Shown here piece by piece: positions 48,801 to 58,192 of a DNA stretch of 64,000 nucleotides (positions are counted from its first letter, which is position 1; each line of letters opens with the position of its first letter). Both the position numbers and the translations under genes were made by a program. The notes under the pieces were generated by a model that made no database searches, was not told the origin of the DNA, and saw only the letters and a list, made by a program, of their open reading frames with translations. The DNA is from Methylobacterium tardum (lineage in GTDB: Bacteria > Pseudomonadota > Alphaproteobacteria > Rhizobiales > Beijerinckiaceae). The stretch spans positions 6,754,001 to 6,818,000 of the forward strand of contig NZ_CP097484.1 in assembly GCF_023546765.1 (NCBI RefSeq), written 5' to 3'.

Positions 48801-49230
48801 CGCCGGCGCGGAAATAGCGATCGAGTCGCTCGGCGAGGTCCGAGTCCGTGGAGAAGGCCGCAAGCCGCGGGTCGGGCCGGTCGTCGCCCGGCAGCACCGC
48901 CAGTACGACGCCGTGCGCCCGCGCCGCCTCGGCGCAGCGCTCGACGCCGTAGCGCCAGTAATCCAGCCCTCCGAGGCAGCGGATCACCACCACCTTGGCG
49001 TGCGTCACCACGCGCTCGACGTAGAGGTCGACCGACAGGGGATGGCGCAGCTTGGCGAGCTTGGCGAGGCGCAGGCTCGGCAGACCGGGCTCGGCGGCGT
49101 GCGCCTGCCCGATCCCCGCGAGATCGCTGTCGGTGAAGGACAGGACGACGAGATCGCCGTGCTCCTGTCCGAGGTCCACCGCCGCCTCGCCCTCGCCGAG
49201 GGAGACGGTATCCATGCGCACAAGATGCAT
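45883..49230 (-). CDS. cobN: Cobaltochelatase subunit CobN
   Basis: Large subunit of the ATP-dependent CobNST complex that inserts Co(II) into hydrogenobyrinate a,c-diamide. At 1115 residues it is somewhat shorter than the longest homologs. Visible: VVIRCLGGLDYWRYGVERCA near the N terminus, then VQLGTHGTTEWLPGKAVALA, DLWASPTLRTGGEDVAHALA and VTDAGFDRLYAAWIADAEVF towards the end. The start (MHLVRMDTVSLGEG) has AGGGG upstream. CobS and CobT are not in this window. Confidence 0.95.
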   Translation of the reverse strand: MHLVRMDTVSLGEGEAAVDLGQEHGDLVVLSFTDSDLAGIGQAHAAEPGLPSLRLAKLAKLRHPLSVDLYVERVVTHAKVVVIRCLGGLDYWRYGVERCAEAARAHGVVLAVLPGDDRPDPRLAAFSTDSDLAERLDRYFRAGGPDNLRRMLRLLATRTGADLVVEPPEPLPRGFPWCAGCGVLPLDRAVAAAASAVPLAGSRTPSTPLALLLIYRSAVLGGDTAPFVALAEALRARGIGVLPMAVSSLKEPVAAAAVAEAVRARRPDLVIAATAFSAREDGLDFVLGDADCPVLQAFTVGASRAAWEASARGMGAADLAMQVALPEFDGRLSGFPISFKEEAPEVAGFAERRAVPYTAGIAALAERAAGWLRLAALPRSQRRVALVLSDYPARGGRAGFAVGLDTPESARTIAADLAEAGYAATGLPDSGALMTALTQGPASFRVPLADYAAWLAELPADMCAALTDAWGPPDYDPGCVDGAFRFRVAEGEPATSGGRLAVFLQPDRGRDPDRKAGYHDPERVPTHAYLAFHLGLRQHFDVLVQLGTHGTTEWLPGKAVALAPTCFPALCVGSLPVVYPFIVDDPGEAAPLKRRLGGIALGHLTPTTAAHDLPPEAARLRELVEEYSAASVLDPRRAALIARAILEDAEAAGLLDGAGIGPETPMDEALTRLDAHLCDLGETVFRDGLHVFGRAADGAADAASSCATGERTGLLAALDGRFVAPGPAGSPSRGRADVLPTGRNLATLDPRAIPSRAAARLGEQAAAAVVTRYLQDEGTYPERMVIDLWASPTLRTGGEDVAHALALMGVRPVWDHASTRVTGFEVLPLALLDRPRIDVTVRVSGAFRDTFPDTLALLDRAARAVADRDEPDDENPLAAARRRGETAVRVYGAAPGRYGAGAAAAALDGAWDARSDLGRAYLAASSHAYGDHEGPDADFAARVAAADAYLHAFDVAERDLFDGDAAVDAMGGFAAAAALGGASPKLYSLDVSVPERPKARTAREDAARLIGGRLADPRWIAAQLRHGYRGAQELAQGLDAVFVLAATSDAVTDAGFDRLYAAWIADAEVFERLRAANPAATRAILERFGEARDRGLWRSRRNALPADALMPEAAE

Positions 49231-49300
49231 CGCGGCCCCTAGACCGTGACCGCGCGCGACCGCGCGCCGACGCGGGTCGTCAGGGCGCGCGCGGCCGCCC

Positions 49301-50335
49301 TCATCCCGCCAACGCCGCGGCGACCGCGTCCTGGTCGAAGCCCTTAAGGCCGATCACCACGAGCTTGCCGTCCCGGGCCTCGCCCGCCCGCCAGGGCCGG
49401 TCGAAATGGTGGGCGACCCGCCGGCCGACGCCCTGCACCACGAGGCGCATCGGCTTGCCCTCGACCTCGGCGAAGCCCTTGATCCGCAGGACGCCTTCGG
49501 CCTCTGCCGCCTTCTCGACGCGGGCCGCGAGATCGGCCGCCGTCACGGCCGGGCGGACCGGCAGCGCCACGGTCTCGAAATCGTCGTGGTCGTGATCCTC
49601 GCCCTCGCCATGGTGCGAGGGCCGCGAAGCCAGATCGTCCTCGGCCGCGGCGCCGAGGCCCAGCAGCACCAGGGGGTCGATGGCGCCGTTCGCGGTCTCC
49701 ACCACCTTCACTGCGCGGGGCAGGTGCCCCTCGACCTCGCCGCGGACGCGGGCGCGGGTCGCGGCATCAATCAGGTCGGCCTTGTTGAGCACCACGAGAT
49801 CGGCACAGAGGAGCTGATCCTCGAACACCTCCTCGAGCGGATTGTCGTGATCGACAGACTGGTCCGCCGCGCGCTGGGCGGCCAGGGCTTCCGGATCCTC
49901 CGCGAAGGCGCCGGCCGCGACCGCCGGCCCGTCGACCACCGCGACGACCCCATCGACCGTGACCCGCGAGCGGATCGCCGGCCACTGGAACGCCTGGACC
50001 AGGGGCTTCGGCAGGGCGAGGCCCGAGGTCTCGATCAGGATGTGCTCCGGCGGCTCGGCGCGGGACAGCAGCGTCTCCAGCGCCGGCACGAAATCATCCG
50101 CGACGGTGCAGCAGATGCAGCCGTTCGGCAGCTCGACGATGGAGTCCTCGGTGCAGCCCTCGACGCCGCAGGCGGCCAGGAACGACTTGTCGAAGCCGAC
50201 ATCGCCGAATTCGTTCACCAGGATGGCGAGGCGACGGCCTTTGGCGTTCTCCACCACGTGGCGGACCAGCGTGGTCTTCCCGGCACCGAGGAAGCCCGTG
50301 ACAATGGTGCAGGGGATCTTGTTCACGAGGGTCAT
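49301..50335 (-). CDS. cobW: CobW-family G3E GTPase (metallochaperone)
   Basis: GTPase of the COG0523 family, thought to deliver cobalt to CobN. It has 344 residues: Walker A GFLGAGKTTLVRHVVENAKG, the CxCC metal motif LPNGCICCTVADD preceded by EGCTED, and SGLALPKPLVQAFQWP. VLNKADLID is the guanine-specificity motif. A His/Asp-rich loop (HHGEGEDHDHDD) is followed by the CobW C-terminal domain. The ATG overlaps the stop of the DUF1636 gene as ATGA. It is part of the riboswitch-controlled operon. Confidence 0.94.
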   Translation of the reverse strand: MTLVNKIPCTIVTGFLGAGKTTLVRHVVENAKGRRLAILVNEFGDVGFDKSFLAACGVEGCTEDSIVELPNGCICCTVADDFVPALETLLSRAEPPEHILIETSGLALPKPLVQAFQWPAIRSRVTVDGVVAVVDGPAVAAGAFAEDPEALAAQRAADQSVDHDNPLEEVFEDQLLCADLVVLNKADLIDAATRARVRGEVEGHLPRAVKVVETANGAIDPLVLLGLGAAAEDDLASRPSHHGEGEDHDHDDFETVALPVRPAVTAADLAARVEKAAEAEGVLRIKGFAEVEGKPMRLVVQGVGRRVAHHFDRPWRAGEARDGKLVVIGLKGFDQDAVAAALAG

Positions 50336-50732
50336 TCCGCGGCCTCCAGGGCGCCGGCGGTGCGCGGGCGGGGTTCGGGAAAAGGGGGATGCGGGCGATC
50401 ACGCCCTTGCGGAACTCGGCCGGGCGCTCGCGCCAGGGCACGATGCCGTCCGGCGTCGCCGCGTAGGCCGCGAGCCCGGCGAGGATGGTCTCGGCGGAGG
50501 CCGCCGGATCCATGTCGCCGTACACATAGGTCCAGCGGTCGGCCGAGGCGACCGCCACCGTGCAGGGGCGCTTGCACACCGACAGGCACTCCACCGGCTC
50601 GACCCGCAGATCCGGGGCATCGCCGGCGCGGTCCCGCAGGGCCTCGAGCAGGCGCGCGCCGGCCCGGGGACCGTCCGGGTCGTCACCCTCGCGGCGGCAG
50701 GTGGTGCAGACGTACAGGACGGTCTCAGACAC
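50332..50732 (-). pseudogene. DUF1636 ferredoxin-like protein, frame broken once
   Basis: Small thioredoxin-fold, 2Fe-2S-type candidate that recurs beside cobW. It has CTTCRREGDDPDG at the N terminus and CLSVCKRPCTVAVAS in the middle, giving four possible ligands; RWTYVYGDMDPAASAETILA follows. Near 50381-50388 (five G on the plus strand) one base seems missing; the expected ending FPEPRPRTAGALEAAE is in the next frame and stops at 50332, overlapping cobW (ATGA). The start at 50732 overlaps cbtA by eight bases. Role unknown, perhaps in cobalt handling. Confidence 0.8.
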
Positions 50733-51462
50733 GGGCGGACCCCGCTGCCGCCTCGCGCGAGAAGGCCTGCCACGCCCAGCCGAGGCCGAGCCCGATCAGC
50801 ATCCAGAACACGAAGCTGATCGCCAGCGAGCGGGCCGCGAACTGTGCGGCCAGTGCGGCGGGCAGCTCGGACGCGCCCTCCGGTGCCGGCGGCGCACCGA
50901 CGGCGTGTGGCGCGACGATCAGGACGAGTCCGCCCAGGATCGCGATCAGCGAGCGCCGGATTCCGATCAGGTACAGGCCCATCCCGGTGGCGGCGGCGGT
51001 CATCACCCACCAGAGCTGCCGTGCGGCGAGCGGCGCGGCCTCGCTGCCGGGCAGTTCCGGCGGCAGGCCGAGACCCGGGGCGAGGGCGACGCTGGCGAAA
51101 CCCGCCACCGCGAAGGCGAGGCCGACCTGCGGCGTCGGATCGCGCCCGCAGGCGAGCATCACGGCGCCGAGCAGCAGGGCGTAGCCCACGCCGCCGACCA
51201 GGGTCGCGAGTGCGGTGAACGCCATGCGCGGGAGGCCTTCGCCAGGCTGCCATTCCGGCGCTGCGTCGGGCGCGGCATGGTCGTGCCCGGCATGCGCCAG
51301 CACGATCGGCAGGCCGATCTTCGCCTGATGCGTCGGTTCCTTGCGCTCGTAGCGCTCGGCCGCCACGATCAGCGGCGAGGTCAGCGTGAGCTCGAGCCCC
51401 GTCACGACCGCAGCCGCGAGGAAGCCGGCGGCGAGCGCCGCCGACAGAAGCCGGATGATCAT
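50725..51462 (-). CDS. cbtA: Cobalt transporter subunit CbtA
   Basis: Integral inner-membrane protein of 245 residues with about five to six hydrophobic segments (SAALAAGFLAAAVVTGLELT, ALATLVGGVGYALLLGAVML, SFVFWMLIGLGLGWAWQAF) and an internal His cluster HAGHDHAAPDAAPEW suited to Co binding. With CbtB it forms the predicted B12-regulated cobalt uptake system. It starts 16 bases downstream of cbtB. Confidence 0.92.
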   Translation of the reverse strand: MIIRLLSAALAAGFLAAAVVTGLELTLTSPLIVAAERYERKEPTHQAKIGLPIVLAHAGHDHAAPDAAPEWQPGEGLPRMAFTALATLVGGVGYALLLGAVMLACGRDPTPQVGLAFAVAGFASVALAPGLGLPPELPGSEAAPLAARQLWWVMTAAATGMGLYLIGIRRSLIAILGGLVLIVAPHAVGAPPAPEGASELPAALAAQFAARSLAISFVFWMLIGLGLGWAWQAFSREAAAGSARV

Positions 51463-51478
51463 CCCTGCGATGCAGGCG

Positions 51479-51664
51479 TCAGTGGCAGGGGAAGTTCTGG
51501 GTGTGCCGGAAGTCGTGCGCCGCGTTGTGGAGCGCGATCGCCGGCGAGAAGCCCGCCATGAACAGGAGGCCGAGGCCCAGGAAGGCCGCGAGCGCGACGG
51601 CAACCGAACGCTCGGACGAGCGGGTGCCGGCGGCGACGGGGGCGAGGGTCGAGGTGGTCATCAA
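51479..51664 (-). CDS. cbtB: Cobalt transporter subunit CbtB
   Basis: 61 residues, one membrane span (VAVALAAFLGLGLLFMAGF) and the diagnostic C-terminal metal motif HNAAHDFRHTQNFPCH. First gene after the cobalamin riboswitch; GGAGAC (51673-51668 on the minus strand) is its ribosome site. ATG 51664 and 51661 are both possible starts. Confidence 0.95.
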   Translation of the reverse strand: MMTTSTLAPVAAGTRSSERSVAVALAAFLGLGLLFMAGFSPAIALHNAAHDFRHTQNFPCH

Positions 51665-51674
51665 TGTGTCTCCA

Positions 51675-51691
51675 GCCGCCCCACCGGCGGC
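51675..51691 (-). promoter_or_regulatory. Hairpin next to the cbtB ribosome site
   Basis: GCCGCC (51675-51680) and GGCGGC (51686-51691) form a six-base stem one base from the Shine-Dalgarno of cbtB. It is placed where a riboswitch expression platform would control translation. Confidence 0.45.
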
Positions 51692-51709
51692 ATTCCGGGA
51701 TCCTGGCGT

Positions 51710-51882
51710 GACGGCAGGTCTCCTGGCTCGCAGCTCTGCGCGCCTGCCGCCTTCCCGGATCGCTCCGGTGGCGCTCTGGCAGGCGCTCGCCGCTCACAGT
51801 TGCGGGGGCAGCCGCGGAGTCGAGGCTCGCGCCCCTCACCGCATTCCCTTTTCACCCCGTCGCCGGGGCACCGTCACACAGC
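51710..51882 (-). ncRNA. Cobalamin riboswitch
   Basis: On the minus strand the sequence follows the B12-aptamer pattern: GGTGCC, GGGGTGAAAAGGGAA, GGTG, GCTGCCCCCGCAACTGT, GCCACCGG, CCGGGAAGGC, and the B12 box AGCCAGGAGACCTGCC (about 51712-51729). All core elements are present in order, so adenosyl- or other cobalamin probably represses the downstream cbtB-cbtA-cob run. Exact ends are approximate. Confidence 0.95.
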
Positions 51883-51965
51883 CGTTGTAGACGCATGGCG
51901 GCTTGCGCACAACGGAGTGGCGGGCGGTAAGATCCGGATTATCCAGAGCGCGCGCCACTCGTCGC

Positions 51966-53555
51966 TCAGGGCGTATCCTTGAGGCGCTCCGCGGGCGCTC
52001 CCGCCGGTGCCGGTCCGGCGTCGCGCGCCTTCATGGCATCCGCATAGAGCCGCTCCACATCCGCCTTAAACGCGGCGCGGGAGTCGGGCCGCGAGTAGAA
52101 CATGTGGCCGCCGGGATAGACCGCGAGGCCGACGCGGCCGGCGCCGTAGGCCGGGACCTGCGCGAGCAGGAGCTTCGAGGCGTAGTAGGGCGTCACGAGA
52201 TCCGTGAAGCCGTGCGCCACCAGCACTCGCAGGCGGCCATCGAGCGCCAGGGTGCTCTTGAGGTTCGACAGCACCTCGGGCGCCTGCCGGCCCGACCCCC
52301 AGCTCCAGCCGCGGTTCACCGCATTGTTCAGGAGTTCGTAGCGCATATTGGGCACGGGCCACTTCAGCGTGCGCGCGTAAAGGTCGAGCATTGCGCTGGT
52401 CAGCGGCGCCTGCAGCGCGGTCAGCTGCGGGTCGCCGAAGCTCGACTGGGCCGCATCCGGATTGGGGTCCCAGCCGGTGATGCCGGTATCGTAGGCGCTG
52501 GTCACGCGACCCTCGGCACGGTCGATCTCGCGCTGGACGCTGCGGGTCGACAGGCGCGCGGCCTGCGCCCGCACCAGGGCGGCATCGAGCCCGACCAGGG
52601 GTGCGACCCGCTCGGTCATGCGTGCCACGGCGGCCGCGTCGCTTGGCCCCTTGAGCAGATCCGCCAGATAGGGGCCCGAGGCGTACGACTCGGCCTCCTT
52701 CAGGAGCGCCGGGGTCGGGACCGTGCCGGACCGCTCCAGGGCGCCGGCCGCCAGGGAGGGCAGCTTCAGGACGTAGCCCCAGGGGTTGGCACGCGGCGTT
52801 TCCAGCCACGCAAAGTCCAGAACCGGCGAGAGCAGCACCATTCCGGACAGGCCGACCCCGATATCGTCCTGAAGCTTCTCGGTGATGAGCGGCCCGCGGA
52901 AACCGCCGTAGCTCTCGCCGACGTAGAATTTCGGGCTCGCCATCCGGTCGTTGACGCGCAGGTAACGCGCGATGACCGCCGCCAGGGTCGAGGCGTCGGA
53001 ATCGATGTTCCAATAGGCCTTGCCGTTGCCGTCCGCCGCGCGGCTGTAGCCGGTGCCGACCGGATCGATGAAGACCAGATCGGTGAAGCCGAGCCACGTC
53101 CCGTCATTGGGCGTGAGCGCCACAGGCTGCGAGGGGCTGATGCTGTCGCCGCCCGTGGGAAGTCGCCAGGGTCCGATCGCCCCGATGTTGAGATAGGCGG
53201 ACGCCGCGCCCGGGCCGCCATTCACCGCGAAGGTGACGGGGCGCTCGCGGCCGGCCTCCGGCGCCACCGTATAGGCCACGTAGGCGATCTCGGCCTGCAG
53301 CTTCCCGGCCTCGTCGACGAGGGGCAGGCTGCCGGCCGTGGCGGTGAAGTCGAGGCTCTTGCCGTTCGGCAGGGTGAGGCTGTGCCGCGTCGCCGAGTCC
53401 GGCGGCAGACGGCGGCCTTCCGGCCCCCGCGGCGCCTGCCTGGATTCCGACGGCCGGGGATCGTGCGGCGCGTCCTGTGCGCCGGCTGCCAACGGCGCCC
53501 CGAGGGTCAGGGCGGCAACGAGAGCGGCACGCCCGAGGCATTGGCTGAGGAGCAC
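51966..53555 (-). CDS. Exported S10-family serine carboxypeptidase
   Basis: Alpha/beta-hydrolase peptidase of 529 residues, probably periplasmic: a signal peptide follows the GTG start at 53555 (LLSQCLGRAALVAALTLGAP, cleaved near AAGAQ). Motifs: VTFAVNGGPGAASAYLNIGA (oxyanion region), KFYVGESYGGFRGP (nucleophile Ser in GESYGG), LVAHGFTDLVTP (catalytic Asp) and YPGGHMFYSR (His). The GTG start lies two bases after the holC stop, with AAGAAGG inside holC as its ribosome site. Natural substrates are unknown. Confidence 0.9.
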   Translation of the reverse strand: MLLSQCLGRAALVAALTLGAPLAAGAQDAPHDPRPSESRQAPRGPEGRRLPPDSATRHSLTLPNGKSLDFTATAGSLPLVDEAGKLQAEIAYVAYTVAPEAGRERPVTFAVNGGPGAASAYLNIGAIGPWRLPTGGDSISPSQPVALTPNDGTWLGFTDLVFIDPVGTGYSRAADGNGKAYWNIDSDASTLAAVIARYLRVNDRMASPKFYVGESYGGFRGPLITEKLQDDIGVGLSGMVLLSPVLDFAWLETPRANPWGYVLKLPSLAAGALERSGTVPTPALLKEAESYASGPYLADLLKGPSDAAAVARMTERVAPLVGLDAALVRAQAARLSTRSVQREIDRAEGRVTSAYDTGITGWDPNPDAAQSSFGDPQLTALQAPLTSAMLDLYARTLKWPVPNMRYELLNNAVNRGWSWGSGRQAPEVLSNLKSTLALDGRLRVLVAHGFTDLVTPYYASKLLLAQVPAYGAGRVGLAVYPGGHMFYSRPDSRAAFKADVERLYADAMKARDAGPAPAGAPAERLKDTP

Positions 53556-53556
53556 G

Positions 53557-54009
53557 TTACGCCTTCTTGTTCCAGCGGCCCGAATCGTCCTGCTGCCAGT
53601 AGGCGACCGCGTGGCCCGCCTCCTTGGCCTGCTTCCACTGCTCGCGGGCGCGCAGCAGCGCATCCTGGTCGGTCCCGTCGAACAGGATGCAGATCCGCTC
53701 GTAGGCTTCGGCATCCGGCGGCAGGTCGGCACCTTCGACCAGGAAGCGGATCGAGGCGGTGTTGGGGTTGATGTCGCGCAGGGTCAGCACGACCGGCTGG
53801 CTCCCCGCATCCGGCTCGCGGTCGGTGCCGTGCGGCAGGAAGCTCTCGTCCGAGTAGGTCCAGAGGTGGTCGCCGAGCGCCTGCAGGCGCTCTTCGGTAG
53901 CGGCCTGGATCGCAGCCTGCCAGCCCCGGTCGAGCGAGCGCTCGACGAGGTTCGGCAGCACCTTCTCCAGGGGCTGACGCTGCATGTGGTAGAAGAGAAT
54001 CTCGGTCAC
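53557..54009 (-). CDS. holC: DNA polymerase III chi subunit
   Basis: HolC links the clamp loader to single-strand-binding protein. The 150-residue protein starts MTEILFYHMQRQPLEKVLPN, then LVERSLDRGWQAAI and LWTYSDESFLPHG, with YERICILFDGTDQDALLRAR at the end, all family landmarks. It is next to the S10 peptidase gene (no intervening space) and 58 bases after pyrG. Confidence 0.94.
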   Translation of the reverse strand: MTEILFYHMQRQPLEKVLPNLVERSLDRGWQAAIQAATEERLQALGDHLWTYSDESFLPHGTDREPDAGSQPVVLTLRDINPNTASIRFLVEGADLPPDAEAYERICILFDGTDQDALLRAREQWKQAKEAGHAVAYWQQDDSGRWNKKA

Positions 54010-54067
54010 AGTCCGGTCAATATAGGGTCCGGGACCGCGGCGCGAGGAGCGGCGCGCCGCCGCGCCC

Positions 54068-56290
<2,223 letters not shown>

Positions 56291-56522
56291 TCAGGCTCGC
56301 GCAGGGCGGCCGGCCGCGGGGACCGGCGAAAGCGCGCGACGGCCGGTGCTCCGGGCAACGGCCGCAAATCTGCGCCGGCCATACACCACTCGCGGTCCGG
56401 CGCCAACTTTATGATCCGGTCGCGCGTGTCGCCCGCGGGCCTCGCGCGCGGCAGCCAGCTGTGCTCTGTCTCGGACCGTAGGACGGCGCACCCAATCCGC
56501 CGCCTCATCCGGGAAGGAAGCC

Positions 56523-56969
56523 ATGCCGATCTCACGCCGCGCAGCGCTGGCCGCTGCCCTCGCAACGCCTGTCCTGCTGCGGACGCGTCCCGGGACGGCC
56601 GCCGGTTCGGACGCCGCCGCCGTGGAGGAGGCGGTGGACGCCCTGACCAAGGCCCTGCTCGCCGGCGACGGGCCGGCCCTGGAAGCCCTGACCCTCGACG
56701 GGTTGAGCTACGGCCATTCGAGCGGGCTGGTTCAGGACAAGGCGGCCTTCATCGAGCCGCTCGCGACCAAGCGCGCCTCCTTCCCGAGCATCACCCTGTC
56801 CGACCGGTCGGTCTCGATCGTGGGTGACGATGCCATCGCGCGCCACGTCTTCACCGGCGAGTCCACCGCGAACGGCAAGACCTCCCCGGTGCATATCGGC
56901 GTGATGCAGGTCTGGCGCCGGGACGGCGGGCGCTGGCGGCTGATGGCCCGTCAGGCGTTCAAGATCTGA
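56523..56969 (+). CDS. Exported SnoaL/NTF2-like protein
   Basis: 148 residues. A twin-arginine-like export signal (SRRAALAAALATPVLLR) precedes a compact NTF2/DUF4440-type fold: VEEAVDALTKALLAGDGPAL, then LSYGHSSGLVQDKAAFIEPL, ARHVFTGESTANGKTSP and VWRRDGGRWRLMARQAF. Such proteins bind small molecules or act as isomerases; the function is not known. It is divergent from secG, with a palindromic repeat following it. Confidence 0.82.
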   Translation: MPISRRAALAAALATPVLLRTRPGTAAGSDAAAVEEAVDALTKALLAGDGPALEALTLDGLSYGHSSGLVQDKAAFIEPLATKRASFPSITLSDRSVSIVGDDAIARHVFTGESTANGKTSPVHIGVMQVWRRDGGRWRLMARQAFKI

Positions 56970-57021
56970 CGGTACCTCGTTCGACCGTCATCCCGAACGG
57001 AGCGGAGTGTTTCAGCCGCTT

Positions 57022-57165
57022 CCCGTCATCCCGGGGCCGCGCAGCGGAGCCCGGGATCCAGAACCGCCGGCGCGCCAAAGATGTGCACCGACAGCGAGAC
57101 TGGATTGCCCGCCTACGGCGTGCCCCTTCGGGTCCGGGCTCGCCTTCGGCGCCCCGGAATGACGG
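57022..57165. repeat. 144-base palindromic repeat between the SnoaL-like gene and tpiA
   Basis: The left arm (57022-57062) is identical over 41 bases to the reverse complement of 18401-18441. The right arm (about 57132-57165) carries the matching inverted CGGGCTCG, GCCCCGGAATGACGG block. An incomplete extra copy (CCGTCATCCCG) lies just upstream near 56986. This is the best preserved member of the dispersed family in the window. Confidence 0.85.
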
Positions 57166-57244
57166 CGCGGATAGTCGCGCGATCGGGAGGTAGGTCCTTG
57201 ACCTGTGCCTCGTTCCGGCTCGTGAGGACGGCGCGCAGGCCCGC

Positions 57245-58006
57245 TCACGAATAGGCGGCGCAAATCCCCAGGAAATCCTCAGCCACGAGGCTGGCACCGC
57301 CGACCAGGGCGCCGTCGACGTTGTCGACGGACAGGAGTTCCTTCGCGTTCCCGGGCTTCACCGAGCCGCCGTAGAGGATGCGGATCTTCTGCGCCTCGTC
57401 GCCGACGAGCTTGTCGAGCATCTCCCGGAGCGACGCGTGGACCTCGGCGATGTCGCGCGGCGTCGGGGTGCGGCCGGAGCCGATCGCCCAGACCGGCTCG
57501 TAGGCGATGACCGTGTCGGCCGCGGTCGCGCCCTTCGGCAGGCCGATGGCGAGCTGGGCGCGGACGATGTCGAGGGCGCGGCCCTGCTCGCGCTCCTCGA
57601 TGGTCTCGCCGACGCAGATGATGCCGCACAGGCCGGCGCGGCGCGCGCCCAGCGCCTTCGCGTGGACGCCGTCATCCGTCTCGTGGTGGTAGGCCCGCCG
57701 CTCGGAATGGCCGACGATCACGTACTTGGCGCCGAGATCGGCGAGCATCTCGGCCGAGATCGAGCCCGTGAAGGCGCCGCTCGGGCGGGCGTGCAGGTTC
57801 TGGCCGCCGATGGCGATCGGGGAGCCGGCGGCGGCGGCCACGCAGGAGCCGATCAGGGTCGCGGGCGGGCAGATCAGCACGTCGATGCGGGCGGCGAGGT
57901 CCGGCGAGAGGCGCTCGCGAATCGCCTCGACCACCTGGATCGACGCCCGCGTGCCGTTCATCTTCCAATTGCCGGCGACCAGCGGTCTGCGCCCCGACTG
58001 CGTCAT
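57245..58006 (-). CDS. tpiA: Triose-phosphate isomerase
   Basis: Interconverts dihydroxyacetone phosphate and glyceraldehyde 3-phosphate. It has 253 residues: [20 protein letters not shown] (catalytic Lys in NWKMNG), GHSERRAYH (His electrophile), [16 protein letters not shown] (catalytic Glu and loop 6) and [16 protein letters not shown] for the phosphate site. The start at 58006 (MTQSGRRP) suits the family; an upstream start adds a basic tail. Confidence 0.97.
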   Translation of the reverse strand: MTQSGRRPLVAGNWKMNGTRASIQVVEAIRERLSPDLAARIDVLICPPATLIGSCVAAAAGSPIAIGGQNLHARPSGAFTGSISAEMLADLGAKYVIVGHSERRAYHHETDDGVHAKALGARRAGLCGIICVGETIEEREQGRALDIVRAQLAIGLPKGATAADTVIAYEPVWAIGSGRTPTPRDIAEVHASLREMLDKLVGDEAQKIRILYGGSVKPGNAKELLSVDNVDGALVGGASLVAEDFLGICAAYS

Positions 58007-58192
58007 TCCCGCCCTCTTTCCGCCGCGGCTGTTCCGAAGTTGTCGCGGCCTACCAGAGCGAGCTTGAGCGCGCAAACGGAGTGCGGCGCCCGAGCCTTTG
58101 CCTGTGGACGCGAATGGTCTATCGCGGTCGGCTCTCAGGGAGAGTGCCGGTCCGGCGACGGATCGGCCGCTGAAGGTATTCGATCACAGACC

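Noticed and set aside
46153..49242. Long plus-strand open frame across cobN
   Set aside because: Shadow of cobN caused by high G+C; no recognisable domains.
57437..58192. Upstream extension of the PpiD-type gene by about 250 residues
   Set aside because: It is antisense to tpiA. The start at 58193 is followed directly by the membrane anchor as expected for PpiD.
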